Assembly (NCBI RefSeq): GCF_022605165.1
Contig: NC_063076.1
Span: 2,046,001 to 2,110,000 of the forward strand
DNA length: 64,000 nt
Reading direction: 5' to 3'
Source of the DNA: Purpureocillium takamizusanense
Taxonomy: Eukaryota; Ascomycota; Sordariomycetes; Hypocreales; Ophiocordycipitaceae
Positions 54,665 through 64,000 of the stretch are shown here, piece after piece. The stretch's first letter is position 1. Every line of letters begins with the position of its first letter. Both the position numbers and the translations under genes were made by a program. The notes under the pieces were generated by a model that ran no database searches, was not told the origin of the DNA, and saw only the letters and a program-made list of their open reading frames with translations.

Positions 54665-57600
54665 GGCCAGAGGGTTTGAAGGCGACTGTTGCGAGATGAC
54701 GATGCATACATTGATGGCGTTTAGGCGACGGACGAGCATTTTTAGGGTGTTGCGGCACGCAGCTTGGTTGATGGACTGGCCAAGGAACATGTCTCGCTAG
54801 GAATATATTTGGCAGAGACGTAGTTAGGGCCATGTCCATGTGTACATACATGACAACTGGCAACATAGTGTAAAAAAGACATGCCACGGAGCCGTGCAAG
54901 GAGGACGCCTGAAACTCGGTGACATAACTCATTGATAAGTGCTGTCTGTACTTTGTATCTTGAGGCGACACGGCAAGTATACATGGTAATTCAGAAAGGG
55001 GAACGGCCGCAAGCAGCGCCGCGGCGCGATCTCGACGAGGCTGGTCAGTCGAGGAAGCAGGGAATGCAGCTGGAGGGTGCGGCAGAGAGTGACGGAGAGG
55101 ATCAAATCCATGAAGGAGCATTGGGGATGGTGTTTTGCCTGCTGGACTCGAAGCTCGCCGGAAGCGACGAGTGGGGGAAGAGTGAGGCATGGCAAGCAGC
55201 GCAAGGTCAGGGCCCGGTACAGGCTAGGGCGAGTTTGTTGCATGTTCGTCAGCATGGAGCAAACGCCCGAGATGAGGAAGGGATTGGATAGGACAGGATG
55301 GATGCCAAACCGTGGGGGTAGAGGTACAACTAGGTAGGTAAACTAGTCAGTCATACAAGTCGGTTGGTGGTGGTGGTGGTGGGTGGGAGGCAGGGAAGGG
55401 GGAGGTAAGGTACGGAGAGCAAAATCCGGCGTCGCGGGATTTCCCGTTTGGGAAAGCCGAAGGACGGACGGACGGGCAGACGGACAGACGGCGCTCCCTC
55501 CCACCACCACCCCCAAGAAGAGCGGCGGCGGATGGTTGGCCGCCTGCACACGCGAGCGCACCCAGCACGTTCGACATACAGTGAGTACGTACCAGGGGGG
55601 CATTTCGATGCGCGGGAATGGGCCGAAGGATCATGGCTTGTTGATGGCATTGGCAAACAAGGCGCGTCGTTTGTCTGCCAACAATTGGTGGTGGTGGTGG
55701 CCGGCGGTAGGCATGCATGCACGGCGGGTAAGCATTAGTTAGTACCTACCTGTAAGTTAATTGTCGGCTCTGTTGTTGGTTGTGTGCAAAGTACGTTTTG
55801 TGTGCGTGCGTTTCCCACGTTGTTGTGTACAGCACTGTAGCACTGCACTAGCACAGCTCTCGGTAACCCCCCCGCACGCACATACCGTGCTGTACGTACG
55901 GTACTGCTAGGTAGACATCGCAAGTCCATATTCTCATCAGGGCTGCAGCTGCGATCCTGCGCTGTGCAGGCAGGGGGCCCGGCGCAGCAGGTACCTTGAC
56001 GTTGGGTGTGTTCGTTTGTCCGTGTGCGCTCGCTTGGGGACGCGAACCCCCCCCCCCCTGCTGGCGGTACGTATCTATTACCTCTCCAGGACGTCCCCCC
56101 CCCCGCTCCGCCGCTCCACTCCGAGATGCCGGTGGAGGGGGCTGCTGCCGGCAGATCCAGTTTTTTATTCCCAGGCGCAGGCCGCCGCCGTTTGGCGCCG
56201 CGCCATTTGCATTGATTCGATGGATGTTCGCCGTCGCGGAAACGGTTTCATTCTACGACGAACGAAGTAACTACTGCAGCTCCATTATCGTTGCGTGCGG
56301 CTCGCGCGCTCGACAAACGAACCAGCGCATCGAGTACACATTTATTTGCCTTGGCCTGCCGGCCAGGCGCGGGGTCTGCGAATCGAGGGAGAAGCGGCTA
56401 CGGGCCACACCGCGACCGCGCAAGCATTTCGTGCGCTACAGCAACGTACTTCGTAGTAATGCGATGCACTTGGTTCGTTCGTTCGTTTTTGTTTCGTTCT
56501 CATGTACGTACGACGTACGTATAGTCAGGACCGTGCCGTGCCCGGCCATGACCTCAGCAACGGGGACGGGAGGGGAGGAAGGGGCATGCTACGTATATTG
56601 TACGTACGTGCATACTTGCAACTCCGCCACATCGTGTCAGCCCGCGACGCCTCGTACGCAGCACGCAAAGTTCTGGTTTTGTGGAAATGCAGTGCCCGGT
56701 GCGTTCCAAGATGTTAGGCAAACGGTGCTGTCCTGGCACCTTTATTATGTTATGCGACGATGTGGCGGACAGCCCGTGGTGGTGCGAGGCGATGCGTAGG
56801 TACTGCCGAATAAGTTGCTAGTACTAAGTATACGAAATTACGAGTGCCGCGAAGGGCGTACGCGAGGTGGCGGTAGCATGTCTAAGAGATGCAACAGGGC
56901 GGGTAGAATGCACGCAGGCGCGGCTTATGGCTTTCTTTGCGCGAGACGTTGGCTCAGTGCCAGTCAGCCAGCCTTTTCTCTACCACGAGGTAACAACCAG
57001 CCCTTCTCGTGCTTCGGTCGTCGTTGATGCGACACCCGACGCCTGACTCGCATCGCAGACAGAGACCGCGATGGGGCCGACGTCGATTCAGATTTGAGTT
57101 TGCCGACCCCTGAGAAATTGGGTGAATGCTACCAAGGTAAGTATGTAACTCGATGAGATGCCATGCCACGCCACGCGCGACTCACCACCTGTCCATGGTA
57201 CATAAGTTGTGGTTCCCCGTCCGCCTGCCTTGCCGCAATGGGCGTGAAATGAGTTGAAAAAGGTGAATAAAGTACAAAAGAAAAATTACCACTGGACCTC
57301 GGGCGACGGTGAAGCTTCTTCAGTCGGCCCGGTAGGGCCCCAGTGACGTCAGATGATGGGGCGCACCGTCTAAAACGCTGGGTCCGTTGCTCCCATGATG
57401 TCGCCAACAAAGGACCCATTGGCGCCCCCGACTTGTCTTCTCGTCTCGTCGAATGCAGGCTCGGTGGGTAACTATAGTTTGGCTGGTCTTTCTGCGTGCG
57501 ATTTTTGGCTACGTACTACCAACTTACATGCTTGGCATGTCCTGTCAACCACGCGCGTCGCGATGTGTTCGGCCGAATGGTCTAAATTGGTTGGCCACAG

Positions 57601-58245
57601 GCGGTGCGGTGCCTAGCTAAGGTCAGCCAGCAGTGCCGCAGCCACTTTTCTCTGCTCACGCCCCCCCTCGGTCATGATTTGTTAACTTACTGGCTGGACC
57701 CGGTCGGTGTCTGAGCAGCCAGCGGCAGCCGTAGTAGCGACAGCAGCGACAGCAGCAAGAGCAAAACGCACCGCTACCCAACGAAGTCACTACACGTCAG
57801 TCATTGACCAAAGCATCCATTCCGAGGCACGCGACCCGGCCTGCAGACGACGAAAGCTCCGTCCCTTGGACACCGGAGCAAGTAGCGCTTCTCATTTCTT
57901 GCGCCCCTCGCTCGGATGTCCGTCTCGGGGAGCTTTTTGGAGTCTGACGGGTGGGCAGGGGCAAATCCGGGGCAAAAATTGAGGAGAAACGGGCGCGCCA
58001 TGTGGCAGATGCGCCCGAGAACGGTCTCGACTCCCCCGAACCAAACCCCAGATTCTGGTTCTGGGGGACGTCACATCATGCAACCGCCAGACATGCCCAT
58101 TGAGAGATTGACGACGCGACGGCGGGACCCCAGATCGGGTGGCTGCGTTGCATTGCCCCGAGCTGAACGCAGGGCGGCCTGGAGTTGTGCGACGACGATC
58201 CAGGGACCATCCATCCCATTCGGTGGCCCGTTGATGCGTCTGTGC

Positions 58246-58281
58246 TACTTCGTACCTACAGTATACCACAAGTACGAAGTA
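58246..58281. repeat. Inverted repeat TACTTCGTAC-N16-GTACGAAGTA
   Basis: Two exactly complementary 10-base arms (58246-58255 and 58272-58281) flank a 16-base loop that itself contains a GTATAC palindrome. It lies in the gene-poor block and shares its core with other spacer motifs. Confidence 0.9.
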
Positions 58282-59697
58282 CGGGCACTGCAGCAAATCC
58301 TGCGGCTAAAGTCGCTGCTGTTTGGACAGGTACGTAATAAAGTGTTCTGTTTCGCAGCCCGTCTTCCCGTCTTGTCCGCGGGCTCGCCCCGTCCTGGGCA
58401 TCGTCTTGGGACTTGGCACTTTGCAACGCGCAGCCCTACTTACTACCTTGCGCAACCGCCGCGGATGACTCGCTGCACTCGAATTCCCAGGGCGTGGTTC
58501 CCAGTCTTGTTTTGTTGGCTTCCTTCTCGGCCGGCCCGGCGGCTCTCTGCATCCGCGACTTCTACTAAGCAATGACCTTGCCGAGGCCACACCCGTCATG
58601 GTGGTGCAAGAATTGGGTGAGAGCGCCGTCGGGTTGCCGTCCTCGTCCAGCCCAGGTGCACACCCTCGACCCAGCCATGCGCCTTCGGTGCCTGGAGTCT
58701 CTCCCCTGCTGGCCTCGCAGCCACCTAACGCCACTCAAGCCGTCGCCCGATCTCCACCCCCCTCTGCGAGAGCCTGAAAGGTCATGGCCGGAGAACGGCA
58801 AAACTGCGTTTCGTACCAGGAGTAGCACTCAAGGCAAACGAGCGCGTAGCGACGGACGGCGGGCATCGCAAGTACCGCCCGCCCGGCTCTTGGCGTGGCA
58901 TGACTCCATCACCACGCGTGCCATGTTGGGCGGCTGCTAAGCATGGCTGTGCGTCTCACCGACTAGTCGTTCATCCCCATTGTTCAGCGGAGAGCTTCGC
59001 ACGCCGGCTTGACCTGATCATCGCCTTTACTTGACACATGTACCTTGGTATACTACTTACTGGCTTGACCGGGGCTCAACGGATCGGCATGCTGCATCGC
59101 ATCCATGTCCAGCACGACAACCGAGACCCGGTTTATTCTAATTATCATGGGGTTGCGGCCGCCCTACTCGTGGTCAGCCCAGGCTTGAGGGCAAGTTGCC
59201 GCAACGAGCCGCGTGCTTGACGAGGTTCCAGTTTTCATCACCAACCCACTGGATCCATCGCCGAGCGGGCAATGCGCGTCCGGCTTGCTTGTGAAAGACA
59301 CGGCACGATTCGGGGCGATGACAGAGAACAAGGTGAAAAAAGTTCTGTAACTTTGCTGCATGCAAATTAGCGGAGAACGTGGAGGCGAGGACCCATCACC
59401 TCCGCGCTCCGGGTTGAAATGACGTCGTCGTTCCCCACGGCTAGCTACACGCGACAATATCGAGACGAGAAGAGGAACAAAAAAGGCGCGCATGGTTTCT
59501 GGCATGTCATCCATCGGGGGACTCCTCGATGCGCCTTCCCCGCCCCGGAGGCGCGGCTTCAAGGTCGGGGTGCTGTTTTAGTCCACGGGGGAACGAAGCC
59601 GAGGCCGAAGACGGACAAGTTTCTGGAAGACGGCTGCGCATTGAGCATTATCAGGGCTCCGGGAATGAGTGAAACAGGCACTCCGTAGTGCCGGATG

Positions 59698-59778
59698 GCT
59701 GAGATGGATGGCGGAGATGGTGGATGGATGGATGGGATGGATGGAAGGGTGCAGGAATGACGATGGATGGATGGGTGG
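59698..59778 (+). repeat. GGAT-rich tandem repeat
   Basis: Clusters of GATGGATGG and GGATGGAT units with interruptions, about 80 bp, upstream of the sugar transporter. It creates His/Pro/Ser-rich frames on the minus strand that are not genes. Confidence 0.9.
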
Positions 59779-60416
59779 TGACTGACCACGGTGGCTCGCG
59801 CCCGCCGTCCGGCACACCAGCGGGTCTGGCTGGCAGCAACTAACTTGACGACGTACTACTGCTACTAACTAACAACTTGAACCCACACCCCCCCTCCCCG
59901 GTCTTGTTCCCGCCCATCGTCAATACGGCACCCAAGTTCGCGCGAACGTACTTTGTCCGGTCTGCGCCAGTGACGGCCGCCCGGTGCAACATCACGGATA
60001 TGGAATTGCAAGAGGTGTGCTTGTCGTAAGTGCTGAGGTGGTGGTAGTAGTTCCCTTGGCTTGGGCCTCGCCTCCGGGGCTCATACAGGTAGTTAGTGCG
60101 ACGACCGCATCGGCGCTCACAGGCCGCTGACCAGAGGTGAGTAAGGTTACAGTACTGGGCCAGACCCAGTTTTCCGCCGTGTCGAATGTCTCTTGTGGTC
60201 GCTCCCGCTCCCCCACTCCCGCCTCTTTCCAGCATGTTAGCCCCGCCAGGTACGTCGCTGTACATCGGTGTACCCCGTAGGCTACTGCGCAAAGTACGGG
60301 CCCTCCCCCCCCCGTCGTGCGACGCGAGAGTCTCTCCCCGTTTACTTACGTACATAGTCGTGTCGCGCTGGGAACCAGCAGGTAAAGGCGCGAGGGCAGG
60401 CGCGAGGCAAAGGCAG

Positions 60417-60434
60417 GTGCGAAGTACTTCGCAC
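60417..60434. repeat. Perfect 18-bp palindrome GTGCGAAGT/ACTTCGCAC
   Basis: The sequence equals its own reverse complement over 18 bases and lies about 300 bp upstream of the MFS transporter start codon, so it could be a site for a dimeric regulator. The core GAAGTACTTC is shared with other spacer motifs in the window. Confidence 0.9.
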
Positions 60435-60734
60435 AGGCACGGGCACGGGTACATTGTCGTACCTGACGAGGCACGACCCGAATGCAACTTATAAAGTCGC
60501 CATGCCCATCCCCCACGGGTGACAGCCGACGCTTTGACTTCGTCCCTCCTCCTCCGTGATCATCATCCATTACTCCGGGGATTCTTTTCCGGCTCTTCTC
60601 CGTTTTGTCCTTCTGCGCTGCTCAGCGCCTCGTCTCGTCTGTCCACCGCCTGGAAAGGGCAGTGAGTCGTGACCAGCCAGACACGGATAGGGTATAAGCA
60701 ACCCCCCTCCAGCACCACGAGGCAGTAAGCCGTC

Positions 60735-62435
60735 ATGGGGAAGAAGTACTTTGGCCTCCGTGGCCGGGCCCTCAATTGGGCCATTGGCACCATTGCTGGT
60801 TGTGATTTTCTGCTCTTCGGTTACGGTAAGAGGCTTTCATCTTCTCCGACCCGCTGCGGTTACTGACAGTGTTCTTCAGACCAGGGTGTCATGGGCGGCA
60901 TCTTGACGCTTCCCATCTTCCTCAGCCAGTTCCCCAAAATCAACGACAAAGAAGCGGGCCTCAGTCCCTCGGAGGCGTCCAACCGCTCCACGTACCAGGG
61001 CATCGCCATCGCCTCGTACAATTTGGGCTGCTTCATCGGCGCTGTCATCACCATCTTCATTGGAAACCCTCTCGGTCGCAAGCGCATGATTTTCCTCGGC
61101 ACCGCCATCATGATCGTCGGCGCTGCTCTTCAGGCTTCTGCCACTACCTTGGAGCACTTCATCATTGGTCGCGTCATCACTGGGCTTGGTAACGGCGGCA
61201 ATACCTCAACAGTGCCCATGTGGCAGTCGGAAACGTGCTCGGCCCATAAGCGAGGCAAGCTGGTCATGATTGAGGGTGCTCTCATTACGGGTGGCATCAT
61301 GATTTCATACTGGGTCGATCTCGGCCTGTCTTTTGCGCCCGGCTCCGTCGCATGGCGCTTCCCACTGGCCTTCCAGATCGTCTTCTGCATTTTCATCCTT
61401 GCCTTTGTTCTCGGCCTGCCCGAGTCCCCTCGCTGGCTGATCCTCAAGGGCCGCGACGCCGAGGCCCGTGAGGTCATAGCAGCTATAGCTGATGTTGATC
61501 AGCATGACCGATATGTCGAGAACGAGTTCCGCGCCATCAAGGAAACCGTCGAGGAGATGGCCAAGGGAACCTTTGCCGACTTGTTCGCCCGCGATAAGAA
61601 CCGCACCCTGCACCGCACCATCATCGCCTACGTCAACCAGATGTTCCAACAGATTTCGGGTATCAACCTCATCACTTACTACGCGGCCAAGATCTATTCC
61701 GACCTCGGCATGTCGCCCTTCCTCTCCCGCCTGTTGGCTGCCCTCAACGGCACCGAGTACTTCATTGCTTCGTGGCCCGCCGTCTTCCTCGTCGAGCGCG
61801 TGGGACGTCGCAAGCTCATGCTTTTCGGCGCCGTGGGCCAGGCCGCCACCATGGCCATCCTCGCTGGCGTCAACTCGCAAGAGGGCAACAAGGCGTGCCA
61901 GATTGCCGGCATCGCCTTCCTGTTCGTCTTCAACACCTTCTTCGCCTTCGGCTGGCTCGGCATGACATGGCTGTATCCGGCCGAGATCACCCCACTGCGC
62001 ACACGCGCGCCGGCCAATGCCTTGTCCACGTCGTCGAACTGGATCTTCAACTTCATGGTCGTCATGATCACCCCTGTCGCCTTCACCAACATCAAGTACC
62101 ACACATACACCATTTTCGCCATCATCAATGCCATTATGGTGCCTTCGGTCTACTTCTTCTTCCCCGAGACGGCGTACCGGTCGCTCGAGGAGATGGACTC
62201 GATTTTCCACAAGGTGTCAGGCTGGAAGGGCGCGTTGACGGTGGTTCACCAGGCCGAAATCGAGCCCCGGCGATACGGCAAGAATGGCGAGCTTCTCATC
62301 GCGGTCGACGAGATAGTCGAGAAAGGCGCCACGGAGCACCACCAAGGCAGCTCGAGCGACACGGGAAGTGGCGGGGCCAACAACACAATGTTCACCAACA
62401 CAGACGAGGAGACGCAGCGCAAGGCGCCGCAGTAA
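60735..62435 (+). CDS. MFS sugar transporter, 548 aa, two exons
   Basis: Exons 60735-60825 and 60880-62435 (donor GTAAGA, acceptor TTCAG, phase 1). The joined start MGKKYFGLRGRALNWAIGTI leads into helix 1 and FGYDQGVMGGIL, the usual fungal sugar-porter opening. Diagnostic motifs: GNPLGRKRMIFLG (loop 2-3), IGRVITGLGNGGNTSTVPMW, PESPRWLILKGR, QQISGINLITYYA, the second GRR motif (VERVGRRKLMLFG) and the closing FPETAYRSLEEMD. Twelve membrane helices are expected with cytosolic termini. The C-terminal tail of about 70 residues is hydrophilic. Sequence alone does not fix the substrate (hexose, pentose, polyol and quinate carriers share these motifs). It stands alone beside a 6-kb spacer that includes a perfect palindrome, which hints at promoter control. 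Confidence 0.92.
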
Positions 62436-63631
62436 GTCTAGCTGTGCTAAACATTCGTCGGGGTCCCTTTGCACTTGGCTGTCACCTGCCACGGGGTCTA
62501 CGTCTCTAGATTAAGAAGAGACGAGGAAAACGATACATGACTTGATCCCTTTGGGAGGCGACGCAACCTGCAAAGACGGACGATCATGATGAGAGTTGGG
62601 GCCCATGCGGCGCGTTGACATATATACCCTTTGTTTGAATTCGGGAGAACAGCGGGGGACGTTTTGTTTTTTTTTGGATTCTGGGACCGGCCCCGTGCAT
62701 ATCGGCGGGCTTGACACGAGCCGGGTTCACCTATGTGGTGGGAGGATGTGGGGGGTAGACGGTTAGAACATATAGTGTCTCTGGTCTCTTCTCCCAATGA
62801 TGCGTTAACCTTGGATGTATGCGTGCATGCACTGGGCTGCGGCGTCGGCCTAGCTCGGTGAGCCACTGCCAGAGGGCAGCCGATGTGGCTGTCTTGGACG
62901 TGCATGCGGATGAGCGCCGACGACTGAAGCTGAAACGCTGGTCGTCTGCAGGTTGTTTTAATGGACGCGAGCCGGGGCGGGAGGGGCCGTTTCGATGCTG
63001 TAATGTGTGTACGTACAAAGTACCTACCCTGCCGCCTTGATGAGCTCCATGATCCTGCGAACGATGGAAAGTACGGAGTATCTTATCAGGCAAGGCCTCT
63101 TATTATAGTACCTACCTAGGTACTAAGTTCTAACCTTAGTACTAATAATGGAGGCCTGTTGCTGCTGTTGCTAGCAGCTCCTGTCCTGCTGCCGCCGCCC
63201 CTGCCCCTGCGGCCCTTTGGCCCTGCCCCTGCCCCTCATTCCACGGCGAGCTACCCCGCCAATCCCGTACGTACCTGCCTGCTGCTTCACACCTTCGGCA
63301 ACCTCGCCTCCTCCACGAGACGGAACCTTTCGTTCCCCCCATCCCACTCTGTCCAAATCCGCCTCATTCTCCTCCATCCCGTTTTCTGTTCATCCATCGA
63401 GCATCGCAAGCCGCCGACCTCGCGCGCAACTCGCATCTGCTACGGCGAGCTTGAGCTCTGGCCTCTTTCTAGCGACCTGTCCGCCACTCACCCACCCCGC
63501 CCCTCTTCCTGTCGCGCGTCACCGCTCCGATTGTCCTTCTGTGGCTTGCGACGTGCACCCGCCCGACCGACCGCCTTTGCCTTCCGTCGAAACCGGGCCT
63601 CCTGCGCGACGCAACAAGACGACCAACCAAA
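62436..63631. other. Intergenic between the MFS transporter and epimerase genes
   Basis: It contains the transporter's 3' flank, a T-run at about 62661-62675, a TACGGAGTA motif near 63071, a TACCTACCTAGGTACTAAG cluster near 63111-63129 and a C/T-rich leader. No exon was recognised; C/T-rich frames before 63632 are not protein-like. Confidence 0.55.
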
Positions 63632-64000
63632 ATGGTGGACAGACCAAACAAGCCCTCGGCGCTCACCGCGACGCCGGGCCTTCCGCCCCAAGCCCAAGTC
63701 AACATCTCGCACGGTAACTCGCGCGTCACGGCCACGCTGCCCACCGGCGAGAGTGTCGAGGTGTTGCTGTTTGGTGCCACGGTGCTGAGCTGGAAGGACG
63801 CCTCTGGTGACGAGAAGCTGTGGCTCAGCGAGAACACCAAGCTTGACGGCACCAAGGGTGTTCGAGGAGGCATCCCGCTGGTCTTTCCCGTGCGTGCCCG
63901 ATCATTCGGAGAGCCTGGCCCTGCGCAGTTACTTGCGACAGCTTGTTAGGCAAACCGCTAACATGGATTTGTCATTGCATCTAGGCCTTCGGCCCGCCGG
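63632..64000 (+). CDS. Glucose-6-phosphate 1-epimerase, 5' part (truncated by window end)
   Basis: Exon 1 is 63632-63889 (86 codons) and exon 2 starts at 63985 after a CTAG acceptor (donor GTGCGT, phase 0); the gene continues past the window. The visible protein contains NISHGNSRVTATLPTGESVE, VLLFGATVLSWKDASGDEKL, WLSENTKLDGTKGVRGGIPL and, across the junction, VFPAFGPP, which is the classic start of aldose-1-epimerase-like hexose-6-phosphate mutarotases (yeast Ymr099c). The enzyme interconverts alpha and beta anomers of glucose 6-phosphate. The start is the first ATG of the frame, in an AACCAAAATGG context. It lies about 1.2 kb from the sugar transporter in the same direction; a shared role in sugar use is conceivable but not shown. 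Confidence 0.9.

Larger units (their letters stand above)
54665..60734. other. 6-kb gene-poor region with inverted repeats and homopolymers
   Basis: No exon of a known family was found on either strand. Open frames reach 270 codons but are Cys/Arg/Pro-rich and unlike proteins. The region contains poly(C) runs near 56049-56058 and 56096-56104, a TGG repeat near 55368-55380, many GTACGTAC-type sequences (for example 56508-56522 and 56601-56610), a TACTTCGTAC/GTACGAAGTA inverted repeat at 58246-58281, a GGAT tract at 59720-59770, and an 18-bp perfect palindrome at 60417-60434. The last 200 bp are pyrimidine-rich, fitting the leader of the transporter gene. Confidence 0.6.

Noticed and set aside
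55996..56799. 267-codon frame in the gene-poor block
   Set aside because: Cys/Arg/Pro/Ser composition, crosses poly(C) runs and has no domain.
57916..58575. 219-codon frame in the gene-poor block
   Set aside because: Passes through the TACTTCGTAC inverted repeat and has no protein-like segments.
61305..62210. 301-codon minus-strand frame opposite the MFS transporter
   Set aside because: Antisense of a strongly codon-biased gene; Asp/Glu/Gly/Val-rich shadow typical of such overlap.

Overview
The window is nuclear DNA of a filamentous ascomycete, most likely a sordariomycete of the Hypocreales type (the order is an inference). Evidence: GC-rich genes broken by short spliceosomal introns (mostly 50-130 nt) with GTRNGT donors, CTAAC-like branch sites and YAG acceptors; long intergenic leaders; and single-copy eukaryotic core genes. 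No bacterial features, rRNA, tRNA, CRISPR or intact transposon was seen. Every CDS entry spans start to stop; the exon junctions are my reading of the sequence, checked for phase but not against RNA.

Layout. 1.2-2.7 kb: secreted Gly/Asn- and Ser/Pro-rich protein (+). 2.9-3.8 kb: RNase P/MRP subunit RPP1 (-). 5.4-6.0 kb: zinc-ribbon protein (+). 6.9-7.1 kb: doubtful 77-aa ORF. 7.4-11.5 kb: five-exon glycosyltransferase with a VPS13-like segment and a ubiquitin-interacting-motif array (-). 13.4-14.1 kb: Sec61 beta (-). 15.3-17.0 kb: Psr1-like FCP/HAD phosphatase (-). 20.7-23.6 kb: peroxisomal ABCD half-transporter (+). 25.5-26.7 kb: type II membrane protein (+). 27.2-30.1 kb: divergent protein kinase with two apparent GC-AG introns (-). 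31.0-32.2 kb: SDS22 (-). 33.2-34.3 kb: BEM46-like alpha/beta hydrolase (+). 35.6-36.6 kb: BTB/POZ protein (+). 37.7-39.5 kb: CSN12/PCI protein (-). 40.1-41.0 kb: ribosomal protein eL20 (+). 41.9-42.6 kb: GNAT acetyltransferase (+). 43.1-43.6 kb: DUF1772 membrane protein (+). 43.9-44.6 kb: chromodomain protein (-). 45.4-47.0 kb: RIC8 (-). 49.4-54.7 kb: RIF1 (+). 54.7-60.7 kb: 6 kb without a convincing gene. 60.7-62.4 kb: MFS sugar transporter (+). 63.6 kb to the end: 5' part of a glucose-6-phosphate 1-epimerase (+).

The genes do not form a biosynthetic cluster; they look like a stable housekeeping segment. The loose links are phosphatase biology (SDS22, RIF1 with PP1-docking motifs, and a separate Psr1-type phosphatase), lipid and membrane biology (sterol-glucosyltransferase-like protein, ABCD fatty-acyl transporter, Sec61 beta) and RNA/translation (RPP1, eL20, CSN12). 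The most unusual items are the glycosyltransferase/VPS13-like/UIM fusion, the kinase with two apparent GC-AG introns and an altered catalytic loop, the short inverted repeats built on TACTTCGTA in spacers, and the gene-free 6 kb block.
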